A stretch of 64,000 bases of DNA from Panonychus citri (taxonomy: Eukaryota > Arthropoda > Arachnida > Trombidiformes > Tetranychidae): contig NW_026515544.1 of NCBI RefSeq assembly GCF_014898815.1, positions 868,001-932,000 of the forward strand, in the 5' to 3' direction. Each line of letters starts with the position of its first letter. Position 1 is the first letter of the stretch. The translations under genes and the position numbers were made by a program. The notes under the pieces were generated by a model. The model saw nothing but the letters and a program-made list of their open reading frames with translations. It did no database searches and was not told where the DNA came from. Positions 9,875 to 19,620 of this stretch are shown one piece after another.

Positions 9875-11164
9875 ATGATGAAAAAGAGTAGTTTTTATAA
9901 ATTTTATCATTCGCTTCTTATTGTTTTGTGCATCATTGAAGTGACCTTTGCATCGTTACGCATTCGGACAATCGAACGCAATAAACCCATGCGGGGTTGG
10001 ACATGGATAAGGGGGCCATACGACGTGGACATGCATACATCTATACTTATACTGCCTCGAGAATTTACTACCTCGACAACGCGGTCAATGTTGTACGAGA
10101 CAACAGAAATGATGCCAGTATTTCAATTAATTTCGTTTGATAAAATTCATGAACAGTTCAAAACTTGTGAGGTCGATATGGAGGTCGAAAGTAATTTGTT
10201 TTCGGATTGTACTTCAAATTGTTCATTTGGTTACTACTTTCATTCACTAAAAGCTGTGATGCTTAGAGGTGAACCTTATAGACCAAATCGCAAACCAGAA
10301 AATGAATCTTTAATAGAAAAGAAATGTTCGGCGTGTAAAATGCTTTTCACAACAAGATCAGAAAATTGTGACAAAATCTTCGATTGTAGTAAACGATCAG
10401 GGGAACAGTTTTGTTCACGATGTTCTGAAAATATGTTTGCCTGCGATAACAAAACTTGTATTCCAAAAAGATGGAGATGTGATCAAATTGTCGATTGTCT
10501 TAATGGTGAAGATGAAAAGAATTGTGAGTTTAGAGATTGTACTGAAAATGAATTTCGATGTGCAAATGATCGGTGCATAAACAAAACACTATATTGTAAT
10601 GGAAAAGACGATTGTGGTGATCGATCAGACGAGAAGACCTGTTCAAAACTGACTGATTCCAATAGTTTCGACTGTCAACGTTTATTTATCCCAAGCTCGT
10701 GGCATTGTGATGGTATTGTCGATTGTTACAATGGTCTTGACGAGAAAAATTGTCCACCAGCTAAAAACTGTACAAAGAATCAATTTAAATGTGATAATCG
10801 TAAATGTATTCACAGAGACTCAATTTGTGATGGAGTCGCAGATTGTTGGGACAGATCAGATGAAAAGAATTGTGATAAAACTAAATGTGCATTTAATCAA
10901 TTTGATTGTGGTGACCAATGTATTCCATTACAATGGCGATGTGACAAACGTAAGGATTGCTTGAATTTAATGGATGAAACGATGTGTAACCTTGTCATGT
11001 ACAAATCCTTACGACTTGATTCAGATCTTCGATGTGTTGAAGGTACATTTCCATGTGCCGATCGATCGGGATGTATTTCGAACGATTTTGTTTGTGACAA
11101 ATATCCTAATTGTAAAGATCATTCTGATGAGATGAATTGTCCAGATAGAAACGATTTAGTATAA
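9875..11164 (+). CDS. Secreted protein with six LDLa repeats, subfamily A, intact
   Basis: Single exon, 429 aa. The frame is open upstream to 9803, but I chose ATG 9875 because all paralogues start with MMKKSS or MKKSS there and the signal peptide (KFYHSLLIVLCIIEVTFA) begins directly. Residues 25-180 are family-specific with few cysteines, then a degenerate cysteine module (KKCSACKMLF..CDKIFDC). Six LDLa repeats follow at about residues 183-217, 221-255, 263-292, 297-331, 335-368 and 385-422; most show DxSDE or DxxDE calcium ligands. There is no transmembrane segment or GPI-like tail, so secretion is inferred. LDLa repeats bind calcium and usually lipoprotein or protease-type ligands; the actual ligand is unknown. 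AATAAA follows the stop within 12 bases. Confidence 0.93.
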   Translation: MMKKSSFYKFYHSLLIVLCIIEVTFASLRIRTIERNKPMRGWTWIRGPYDVDMHTSILILPREFTTSTTRSMLYETTEMMPVFQLISFDKIHEQFKTCEVDMEVESNLFSDCTSNCSFGYYFHSLKAVMLRGEPYRPNRKPENESLIEKKCSACKMLFTTRSENCDKIFDCSKRSGEQFCSRCSENMFACDNKTCIPKRWRCDQIVDCLNGEDEKNCEFRDCTENEFRCANDRCINKTLYCNGKDDCGDRSDEKTCSKLTDSNSFDCQRLFIPSSWHCDGIVDCYNGLDEKNCPPAKNCTKNQFKCDNRKCIHRDSICDGVADCWDRSDEKNCDKTKCAFNQFDCGDQCIPLQWRCDKRKDCLNLMDETMCNLVMYKSLRLDSDLRCVEGTFPCADRSGCISNDFVCDKYPNCKDHSDEMNCPDRNDLV

Positions 11165-11340
11165 TCACAAATAAACAATTATCCAAGTAATCAGTTAAGA
11201 TAATCGTGTAATTACTAATCTCATTCAGAGATTATTTTCTTGTCATATTGAAATAATACAAAAGATGAATGTATTCAAAGAGATACAGAAGAGAGAACCT
11301 TTTTTCATTACAACGAACCACTAAGAACCCCAGTAGCTTT
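11165..11340 (+). repeat. LDLa subfamily A 3' flank block, second copy
   Basis: The sequence matches 6470-6620 and 18759-18940. It contains AATAAA just after the stop codon and the TAATCGTGTAATTACTAATC and GATACAGAAGAGAGAAC landmarks. It marks the 3' edge of the duplicated unit. Confidence 0.65.
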
Positions 11341-11349
11341 ACTCGTATA

Positions 11350-11500
11350 TCATTTGGTCCAATTACTTTTCGCACTTAGAACTTTGGCCGACAAAGGGAA
11401 TATAATGCTACTCATCAGTATTTTCTTTCTCGACGATTTTTGTATCTTTTTCTATGGAAAATGGTTGATGGAGGAAAGTTTCTCGAGGGTCCGGGGAAAG
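11350..11500 (+). pseudogene. Second Roc G-domain fragment, frame-damaged
   Basis: The DNA parallels 8225-8350: TTTGGTCCAATTACTTTTCGC, AACTTTGG, TATAATGCTACTCATCAGT, TTTTCTTTCTCG and TATGGAAAATGGTTGATGG. The codon for W in TWDFGG is TAG here, and indels destroy the frame. It is then joined at 11545 to the subfamily B flank block, just as the first copy is at about 8370, so fragment and flank were copied together. Confidence 0.7.
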
Positions 11501-11544
11501 GTAACTAGACCAAACAAACAAAGTAAACAAGTTGATTGACGAAC

Positions 11545-11775
11545 GTCCGATTTTCTTAATAATCGAAGTAAACTCGTTTACAAGAGTCAATAGCGATTAA
11601 AAGTTTCTCAAGTGTTTGTTTCGTTTCAATATCTTAGGACATTAATCATGTTAGTAGATTTTTGTATAACAAGCAAAAAGAGACAATAAGTTAGGAAATT
11701 GAGAGAAAAATTATTAATACAAACTTTCAGCATTCAACCTCAAGTGTGATTGATTCAATATTGATTAAGTGCTTG
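11545..11775 (+). repeat. 5' flank block of LDLa subfamily B, copy 2
   Basis: This matches 3290-3520 closely (TCAAGTGTTTGTTTCGTTTC, ATCATGTTAGTAGATTTTTG, AGCATTCAACCTCAAG). From 11776 to 11887 the leader continues to the start codon with no obvious TATA box. Confidence 0.6.
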
Positions 11776-11887
11776 ATTATCAAATGGTTAATCAGTAATG
11801 AATTTTATTTTACTAATAAGTAAAACATTCATTTCGTCTTATAACAAGTTTTTTATACATTCATTCAACTTTTAATAAAGTTTTATT

Positions 11888-13317
11888 ATGGCGAAGATTA
11901 ACTTTTATGAATTCAATTTTTCACTTTTGATTGTTTTGTGTATTATTATTAATATATTAACACAGATCGAACCAGTTACAACTTCAAAAGCAATTAACCA
12001 TTTTACTCATAAGGAGATGAATTCATCTCATGAACCTGATCATTCGGATAAATTTGAGTGTAAAGTGCATTTGGTCATGTCATCGATTGTTCCTTACGAT
12101 CAATATTGTTATTATGGTCACGGCGCAAATACTTGTATATGTAAACCGGAATTCAAAGTGGGAGAAATACAGTTTGAGAGGTGCGAATATTGGAAAGTAG
12201 ATTACATAGACGAGTCGAAATTTTGTGATGGAGTGATTGATTGTGTGGATCTTTCTGATGAAAGAAAATGTTCACGATGTTCTAAGGATACATTTTCGTG
12301 TGACGGAAATGTTTGTATTCCAAAAAGATGGAAATGTGATCAAATTGTCGATTGTCGTAATGGTGAAGACGAAAAGAATTGTGAGTTTAGAAATTGTACT
12401 GAAAACGAATTTCAATGCGGAAATGACCGATGTATTGACAAATCACTTTATTGTAATGGAATAGATGATTGTGGTGATCGATCAGATGAGAAGACCTGTT
12501 CAAAAGGACTGATTCCAATGATTTCGATTGCGGGAATTTATATATCCCAAGCTCGTGGCTTTGTGATGGTATAGTCGATTGCTACAATGGTCTTGATGAG
12601 AAAAATTGTCCAGCTTCTAATTTCTGTGGAAAATATAGATTTAAATGTGATAATCGTAAATGTATTGATAAACAATCAATTTGTGATGGAAAAGATGATT
12701 GTGGTGATCGATCAGATGAGAAAAGTTGTCCAAGCCTACCACATTTTAAAGATTACGATTGCCGGGAAACATATATCCCAAACTCGTGGCATTGTGATGG
12801 TATCGTCGATTGTCCCAATGGTGTTGATGAGAGAAACTGTCTTCCTACTAAAAACTGTACAAAGAATCAATTTGAATGTGATAATCGTAAATGCATTCAT
12901 GTCGATTCAGTTTGTGATGGAGTCGCAGATTGTTGGGACAGATCTGATGAAAAGAATTGTGATAAAACTAAATGTGCGTTTAATCAATTCGATTGTGGTG
13001 ATCAATGTATTCCATTACAATGGCGATGTGATAATAAGTATGATTGTCTTAATGGATATGATGAATATAATTGTAACGAAAACATGTATAAATCGAGACG
13101 AGACGATTCTAGACTTGAATGGATTGATGGTTTATTTGCATGTTCCGATAATTCGGGATATATAGCAGTGGATTTCGTTTGCGATGGATTTTACAGTTGT
13201 ATGGATCGATCGGATGAAATGAATTGCCCAAAGCTCAGACATTTGTTTCAAAAACAAATTGTTATTCGATTTTATGAAAATGGAATGAGAACTACTTTAG
13301 TAGAAGACATGTATTAA
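11888..13317 (+). pseudogene. Secreted LDLa-repeat protein, subfamily B, one frameshift
   Basis: From ATG 11888 there is a signal peptide (MAKINFYEFNFSLLIVLCII) and the subfamily B region (SSHEPDHSDKFECKVH through EYWKVDYIDESK). Three LDLa repeats follow up to CGDRSDEKTC. At 12500-12508 TGTTCAAAAGGACTGATT replaces the expected TGTTCAAAACTGACTGATT, a net loss of one base, and the frame ends at 12574. The plus-one frame is then continuously open with five to six more repeats to TAA 13315-13317. It carries two extra repeats compared with the 3654 copy and a different tail (PKLRHLFQKQIVIRFY). A single small indel in otherwise perfect coding sequence leaves open a sequencing error. Confidence 0.8.
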
Positions 13318-13359
13318 TACCTATCTATGTAAATTAAAAAGTCAATGTCAACTAATTAA

Positions 13360-13412
13360 TCTATCAGTTGATTTATGCGAAGTTTGTTATTTATTTCAAG
13401 TATACATGTAGA
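13360..13412 (+). promoter_or_regulatory. Conserved upstream module of LDLa subfamily A, copy 4
   Basis: CTATCAGTTGATTTATGC, GAAGTTTGTTATTTATTTCAAG, TATACATG. The GATA-type core has diverged (CTATCAG) and the gene behind it is truncated. The leader with TTATACATAAAGCTCA is retained at about 13528. Confidence 0.4.
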
Positions 13413-13576
13413 TGTTTTTTACTGATAAAGAAAAGATGCTTAATCAATGGATTGGAGCAAAAATAAGTTAATCATCAATAATTTTCACTCCACTTGCCAG
13501 TTAATTGTGGGAAAATAAAGTGATTTCATTATACATAAAGCTCATTTATTTTATTATAAGTTTTTGGAGTCGATCA

Positions 13577-14475
13577 ATGATGAAAAACAGTAGTTTTTAT
13601 ATAATTTTTCATTCGCTTCTTATTGTTTTGTGCACTAGCGAAATGACCTATGGATGGTTTTGGCCATTCTCATCTCCGGCACCTCCACCTCCACCGCCAC
13701 CAAAACCGTAAGTGTAATCATCTTAACAATTTAATTGAACAAAAGTTCAAGGAACCAGATTTTCCTCAGGACAAGGACTCCTTGTCAAGAAGTCTTCGTA
13801 ATGAGTATTAACCTTTGAAGATAAATTTTGAGACTTTTTGTTTTAATTTCAATATTTAGAAAACTTCTTGTGTCAATTTCGTGAAAAACATGATTATGAT
13901 TTTTCATTACTTCATGAAGACTCGTATGAAATTTTATTCATTTTGACCACAAATTAATATCAAAGTTTAGGGAAAAAAATTTAAAAAAGTGTTTACATGT
14001 TACCTATCTATGAGAGTCTTAACAATAGATAGAAATTTTTCAATTTTAGTAAAGGGGAAAAATAGAATTTTCGTTTCCGATTATCTCTTTTCGGACTATC
14101 GATAAAAACGCGTCAACACTAAATTAAAATTAATTTTTTAAGCGAATTCTGAAAAATCTATTTTTATCAAAATCTGAGAATCCACTGACATGATATTAAA
14201 AAATATCGAAAAAAAATATTTTGAAAAATTTTAATTTCAGGTCAATTTGATCTAATATATTATCGCCACTTTTGGCCTTAATGATGTGAAATTTTTAGGC
14301 AACGGTTTCACATGTGTTAACTATCAGAAAATGAAATTTCACAGGAAAATTCAGCACAGTTTTATTTTCATGAAGGTTTGACCAAAAAGTCTCATAATTT
14401 ATCCCCACAGGTTAGTAAAACACGGCGATAATTACTGTAGGTCGCTGTAGGAATATTGTACATCCAAACCCTAAA
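13577..14475 (+). pseudogene. LDLa subfamily A remnant: signal-peptide exon with interrupted second part
   Basis: ATG 13577 starts a signal peptide (MMKNSSFYIIFHSLLIVLCTS) ending in WFWPFSSPAPPPPPPPKP at a GTAAGT donor (13708). This resembles the first exon at 659-782. Sequence matching the following part of that gene appears at 13740-13797 and again at 14418-14475, separated by about 620 bases that have no match at 840-900. The insert starts GTAATG and ends CCCCACAG, so it could also be read as an intron. No LDLa repeat follows, so this is an orphan 5' end. Confidence 0.7.
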
Positions 14476-14962
14476 TGGCTTTGATTAATCCTCTAATTGC
14501 TTATCTCATTCAGAAATGAATCTTTATCATATAGAAATTAATACAAAGAGATAAGTCCAAAAGGCAATTATATTAATATTTTGATGATTTACAAACAGAA
14601 TCGATCGGAACATCTAATTAATGAATTAAGGGTTTTTATAACAATAGTTTAATCAAATAAATGAACAAAAGAGATCCATTGATTCCGTTGTTTGTTTATG
14701 ATGATATAAGTTAACAAGCGGGAACAAACTTTCTTGTGAAAGTTTGTTACGGTTGTTTGACTGACCCGTGGATACTGAAATGAGAATTAAATTTTAATGA
14801 AAGGTTCGAAACTAAATTTTTTTTCTTTTCTCTTTGTCTCGTCTCTTTCTTTTCTTTTTGAATCGCGCGTTCAAAAAGGGGAACTGTGCTCGCGTGCATA
14901 AAAACTTTGAGTCAGAATTTCTCATAAACGGTTACTCAGATTTTGTTCGAACTAGAAATGGA
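14476..14962. other. Region without a gene; short perfect hairpin
   Basis: 14476-14640 has weak likeness to the LDLa 3' flank (CTAATTGCTTATCTCATTCAG). A perfect 11-base stem AACAAACTTTC..GAAAGTTTGTT with a 4-base loop lies at about 14724-14749. The CT-rich tract at 14815-14865 is low complexity. I see no coding frame. Confidence 0.45.
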
Positions 14963-15712
14963 AAATAACTTTAATTCAGCTGATCTCCCGTTGCTGAGCA
15001 ACCAACAGGTAATCCAAATTTCGTATTCAGATACCCAAACACTTTGTTACTTTTAAGTTAAGAAATTTAATTTTTTGATCAAACCAAATTATGAAAGTAT
15101 CTTTGGTAATCTTAATTAGCAAAACAAATTCTCTTTTCGTCTAATCGGGTGAAATTTTCATCTTCTCTCTTTCCTTTCTTGAATAGAATAGTATCTATTC
15201 AATCTTCTTTCTTCTCAATTGATTCTCTTGCTTTTCCTCTGTCTTTTTAGTTTGTCTATTTCCTCTCTTTCTTTATCTCTCACTCTTTTAAACATCTCTA
15301 TGGGTTTCATTTGAATAGTCAAAAGCTCTTTGCAATTTAATCCATTCATTTATCTTTTAATCATTTTCATTTTTTTCTAATTAACTTTCTAGGTAATTCC
15401 AAGTACCTGTTCCTGTTTTGCTTTGGTGTTTTTTGAATATGTGGCAAAAGTGTTACCCAAATGAAGAGGAAACAAACGATAACCCTGAAAATGTGAACTT
15501 TGTGGAGAACCAAATTTCTAATCAATTTCATAATTGTAATGGTGATAATTTTTTAACCCCATCAATTAAAATGGATTTTAACTCTAACAATTTAGGAAAT
15601 GATAAAAATGGACCAACATGTGATAACCTTTATAACAATTTGATAGCCTCTGGTTTGGGTTGTGCTTCTAGTCAAAAACATTACAGAGGAATTTAACTTT
15701 TAATTAATTGAT
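14963..15712 (+). pseudogene. Copy of the 5' part of the furin-like gene
   Basis: 14968-15010 (CAGCTGATCTCCCGTTGCTG, ending CAACAG before GTAATCC) matches 47200-47230. The following intron-like stretch and acceptor (CTTTCTAG) match 47229-47756 with deletions. 15439-15690 then encodes the furin N-terminal segment MWQKCYPNEEETNDNPENV through GCASSQKH. The frame leaves the source at 15685 and stops at 15694-15696. Since intron sequence is retained, the copy was made from DNA and not from mRNA. No signal anchor or protease domain is present. Confidence 0.85.
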
Positions 15713-16212
15713 TACGTCCAAAGCAGCCACAAGTACCACCACCACCACCCTGTTCATCTCCACCCTCATTATTATCTCATCAAAATCAACATTTATCTTC
15801 TCAAATTCAACAAAAACAAATCCATCAGTCAACAATCAAGTCAACTAAACAAATAGCACCATTAAATACTGAACTAGAAGATGATCCTGCATTTCATGAA
15901 TATCAACCACCACCAACACCACCGATAATAAAACAAAGGATATTGGAAGCAAGAGCTCAATTGAATAATGTTAAATTGCCTCGTCGAAAATCAGATGAAG
16001 ATCGAGCAATCGAACTAGTTAACCGATTATCAACAGCAGCAACACTAAAACAAAACCAACAACAACAACAACAACAGGATCCACCATCACCATCACCATC
16101 AACATCACCACCCACACCACCACCTCCAACTGCGCCGAGAAACTCAACTTCTCAGAGCATCTCCGCATTAATTAAACCTCAACCACCGCCACCACCAAGA
16201 GTAGTTGGTTAG
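15713..16212 (+). pseudogene. CNK proline-rich fragment fused behind the furin fragment
   Basis: The sequence from TTACGTCCAAAGCAGCC onward matches CNK 43208-43715: PPPPCSSPPSLLSHQNQH, the KSTKQIAPLNTELED stretch, EARAQLNNVKLPRRKSDEDR, poly-Gln and the Pro-rich run, ending RVVG and TAG 16210-16212. A 24-base block present in CNK after YQPPP is missing, exactly as at 19.8 kb. The stop lies where the DNA switches to an LDLa subfamily B copy. Confidence 0.87.
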
Positions 16213-17036
16213 TTAGATTGTTGCTTTGTGTATAATTATTGGATTAACACAGATCGAACCAGTTACATCTTCATCACCAGTTAACCAGTTTATTCATAAG
16301 AAAACGAATTCATCTCATGAACCTGATCATTCGGATAAATTTGAGTGTAAAGTGCATTTGGTCATGTCATCGATTGTTCCTTACGATCAATATTGTTATT
16401 ATGGTCACGGCGCAAATACTTGTATAGTCGATGTATTGACGAATCACTTTATTGTAATGGAATAGATGTTTGTGGTGATCGATCAGATGAGAAGACTTGT
16501 TCAAAACTGACTGATTCCAATAGTTTTGACTGTCAACGTTTATTTATCCCAAGCTCGTGGCATTGTGATGGTATCGTCGATTGTTACAACGGTCTTGACG
16601 AGAAAAACTGTCCAACTGATATCGATTGTAAAAAGAATCAATTTAAATGTGATAATCGTAAATGTATTGATAGAGTTTCACTTTGTGATGGAGTCGCAGA
16701 TTGTTGGGATAGATCAGATGAAAATAATTGTTGGCGTACTAAATTTGCACACATTCAATTTGATTGTGGTAGCCAATGTATTCCAATTCGATGGAGATGT
16801 TATAAAAAGTATGATTGTTTCGATGAATATGATGAATGGATTTGTAACCTTAACATGTATAAATTGAGACGAGACGATTTTAGACTTAAATGGGTCGATG
16901 GTCTGTTCCCATGTAATGATAATTCGGGATATGTATCAACCGATTTCCTTTGTGACGGATACTCCAACTGCAAAGATCAATCTGACGAGAAAAATTGTCC
17001 AACTCAGGGAATAAAACAGCGAGTTTGGTTTTAGTT
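16213..17036 (+). pseudogene. LDLa subfamily B copy, 5' truncated, broken
   Basis: The DNA switches from CNK to the middle of a subfamily B signal peptide (TTGCTTTGTGTATAATTATTGG); the start codon region is lost. The subfamily B region runs to GHGANTCI, where a deletion of several hundred bases joins it out of frame to CIDESLYCNG. From 16420 LDLa repeats are open to the stop after KQRVWF. Conserved cysteines have been replaced (TKFAH for TKCA, RCYKKYDC with a Tyr for Asp position), which suggests no selection on the fold. Confidence 0.85.
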
Positions 17037-17225
17037 ATTTTTTAGCGATTGAATTATTTTGTTTCAAGATTTTCAGGATTCGGCCAATCAGCAGGCGAAA
17101 GGGTAAATTAATATGATACATAATTTTATTCAATTTTGCGAATTGAATGTATTTGGCCTTAAATATTGGTGCTTTAGTCATGTAAACGTAAACTAGTCTG
17201 ATTTACAAAAACAATTTTAACTAAT

Positions 17226-17285
17226 CATTTATCAGATGATTTATGCGAAGTTTTTATCTACTTCAAGTATTAATATAAATGTTTT
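17226..17285 (+). promoter_or_regulatory. Conserved upstream module of LDLa subfamily A, copy 5 (intact gene)
   Basis: TTATCAGATGATTTATGC, GAAGTTT, ACTTCAAG, TATTAATATAAATG. The preceding flank from 17085 carries GGCGAAAGGGTAAATT and the leader 17380-17447 carries TTATACATAAAGCTCA and TTTTTGGAATCGATCA before the ATG, as in the gene at 9875. Confidence 0.55.
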
Positions 17286-17447
17286 TATACTGATTAAGAA
17301 AAGATGCTTCATAATCAATCGATTGGAGTAAAAGCTAACTAATCATAAATCATTCTCACTTCACTTGCCAGTTAATTGTGAGAAAATAAAGTGATTTCAT
17401 TATACATAAAGCTCATTTATTTTATTATAAGTTTTTGGAATCGATCA

Positions 17448-18758
17448 ATGATGAAAAAGAGTAGTTTTTATAAAATTTATCATTCGCTTCTTATTGTTTT
17501 GTTCATCATTGAAGTGACCTTTGCATCGTTAGACACTCGGAAAATCGAACGCAATAAACCCATGCGGGGTTGGCCATGGATAAGGGGGCCGTTTGGGTCA
17601 TCTGTACAATTCGACGTGGAATCTGTTCTCTGGAATTCATCTTCACTTATACTGCTTCCGGAATCCTCGACAACGCGGTCAATGTTGTACGAGACAACAG
17701 AAATGATGCCAGTATTTCAATTAATTTCGTTTGATAAAATTCATGAACAGTTCAAAACTTGTGAGGTCGATATGGAGGTCGAAAGTAATTTGTTTTCGGA
17801 TTGTACTTCGAATTGTTCATTTGGTTACCACTTTCATTCACTAAAAGGTAAGATGATTAGAGGTGAACCTTATAGACCAAATCGCAAACCAGAAAATGAA
17901 TCTTTAATAGAAAAGAAATGTTCGGCGTGTAAAATGCTTTTCACAACAAGATCAGAAAATTGTGACAAAATCTTCGATTGTAGTAAACGATCAGGGGAAC
18001 AGTTTTGTTCACGATGTTCTGAAAATATGTTTGCCTGTGATAAGCTAACCTGTATTCCAAAAAGATGGAGATGTGATCAAATTGTCGATTGTCTTAATGG
18101 TGAAGACGAAAAGAATTGTGAGTTTAGAGATTGTACTGAAAATGAATTTCGATGTGCCAATGATCGGTGCATAAACAAAAAATTATATTGTAATGGAATA
18201 GATGATTGTGGTGATCGATCAGATGAGAAGACTTGTTCAAAACTGACTGATTCCAATAGTTTTGACTGTCAACGTTTATTTATCCCGAGTAACTGGCACT
18301 GTGATGGTGTTGTCGATTGTTACAATGGTCTTGACGAGAAAAATTGTCCAACTGCTAAAGACTGTACAAAGAATCAATTTAAATGTGATAATCGTAAATG
18401 TATTCATGTCAATTCAGTTTGTGATGGAGTCGCAGATTGTTGGGATAGATCAGATGAAAAGAATTGTAATTCAACTAAATGTGCATTTAATCAATTTGAT
18501 TGTGGCGACCAATGTATTCCATTACAATGGCGATGTGACAAACGTAAGGATTGCTTGAATTTAAAGGATGAAATGAACTGTAACACTGTCATGTACAAAT
18601 CCTATCGTTTTGATTCAGATCTTCGATGTGTCGAGGGAACATTTCCATGTGCCGATCGATCGGGATGTATTTCGAACGATTTTGTCTGTGACAAATATCC
18701 TAATTGTAAAGATCATTCTGATGAAATGAACTGTCCAGATAGAAACGATTTAATATAA
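17448..18758 (+). CDS. Secreted protein with six LDLa repeats, subfamily A, intact
   Basis: Single exon, 436 aa from ATG 17448 (MMKKSSFYKIYHSLLIVLFIIEVTFA). An in-frame ATG at 17391 exists, but homology to the paralogues begins at 17448. It is the closest relative of the gene at 9875: the shared N-terminal part includes MRGWPWIRGPF, TTRSMLYETTEMMPVFQ and LISFDKIHEQFKTCEVD. It differs by a short insertion around residues 45-60. The six LDLa repeats and the degenerate first cysteine module keep their cysteines and acidic calcium ligands. The C terminus is CPDRNDLI. No membrane anchor is seen. The surplus of differences in the N-terminal region over the repeats suggests either diversifying change there or gene conversion among repeats; this needs a codon-level test. 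Confidence 0.93.
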   Translation: MMKKSSFYKIYHSLLIVLFIIEVTFASLDTRKIERNKPMRGWPWIRGPFGSSVQFDVESVLWNSSSLILLPESSTTRSMLYETTEMMPVFQLISFDKIHEQFKTCEVDMEVESNLFSDCTSNCSFGYHFHSLKGKMIRGEPYRPNRKPENESLIEKKCSACKMLFTTRSENCDKIFDCSKRSGEQFCSRCSENMFACDKLTCIPKRWRCDQIVDCLNGEDEKNCEFRDCTENEFRCANDRCINKKLYCNGIDDCGDRSDEKTCSKLTDSNSFDCQRLFIPSNWHCDGVVDCYNGLDEKNCPTAKDCTKNQFKCDNRKCIHVNSVCDGVADCWDRSDEKNCNSTKCAFNQFDCGDQCIPLQWRCDKRKDCLNLKDEMNCNTVMYKSYRFDSDLRCVEGTFPCADRSGCISNDFVCDKYPNCKDHSDEMNCPDRNDLI

Positions 18759-18945
18759 TCACAAATAAACAATTATCCAAGTAATCAGTTAAGATAAAGT
18801 CGATTAATCGTGTAATTACTAATCTCATTCAGAGATTACTTTCTTGTCATATTGAAATAATACAAAAGATGAATGTATTCAAAGAGATACAGAAGAGAGA
18901 ACCTTTTTTCATTACAACGAACCACTAAGAACCCCAGTGGCTTTA
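18759..18945 (+). repeat. LDLa subfamily A 3' flank block, third copy
   Basis: The block matches 11165-11340 over most of its length (AATAAA near the stop, TAATCGTGTAATTACTAATC, AACGAACCACTAAGAACCCC). It ends where an LDLa subfamily B fragment begins. Confidence 0.65.
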
Positions 18946-19352
18946 CTTGTATATGTAAACCGGAATTCAAAGTGGGAGAAATACAGTTTGAGAGGTGCGA
19001 ATATTGGAAAGTAGATTACATTAATTAGAAGAAAATTTAGAGTAGAAAATTTGTGATTGATTGTGTGGATCTTTCTGATGAAAGAAAATGTTCACGATGT
19101 TCTAAGGATACATTTTCGTGTGATGGGTATGTTTTTATTCCAAAAAGATGGAAATGTGATCAAATTGTCGTAATGGTGCCGACGAAAAGAATTGTGCGTT
19201 TAGAAATTGTACTGAGAACGAATTTCAATGCGAAAATGACCGATGTGTTGATCATTATCTATATTGTGATGGAAAAAACGATTGTGGTAATCGATCAGAT
19301 GCAAAAAGTTGTCCAAAAAAAGGGTTTATTACGATTTCGACTGCCGGAATTT
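18946..19352 (+). pseudogene. LDLa subfamily B fragment, internal
   Basis: It begins in the middle of the subfamily B region (CICKPEFKVGEIQFERCEY), runs into a TAG after VDYIN, then resumes with VIDCVDLSDERKCSRCSKD. A conserved cysteine is Phe (YVFIPKRW), and 16 or so bases are lost after CDQIV, which destroys the frame. It stops abruptly at about 19350, where copied Mastermind-like and furin sequence follows. Confidence 0.87.
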
Positions 19353-19620
19353 AAAATCACTATTATTCGCAAGCAATTAAAGGAATTGAACGATAACTTC
19401 AATTCAGCTGATCTCCCGTTGCTGAGCAACCAACAGGTAATCAATTTCATAATTGTAATGGTGATAATTTTTTAACCCCATCAATTAAAATGGATTTTAA
19501 CTCTAACAATTTAGGAAATGATAAAAATGGACCAACATGTGATAACCTTTATAACAATTTGATAACCTTTGGTTTGGGTTGTGCTTCTAGTCAAAAACAT
19601 CACAGAGGAATTTAACTTTT
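19353..19620 (+). pseudogene. Mastermind-like 3' fragment fused to furin 5' fragment
   Basis: 19360-19438 (CACTATTATTCGCAAGCAAT through TTGCTGAGCAACCAACAGG) matches 47150-47230, which in turn is related to the C-terminal coding part of the Mastermind-like gene near 60745-60825. The sequence then jumps from CAGGTAATC to AATTTCATAATTGTAATGG, skipping about 650 bases of the furin 5' region with a shared AATC at the break. The rest matches furin 47887-48043, ending CAAAAACATCACAGAGG. Confidence 0.8.
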
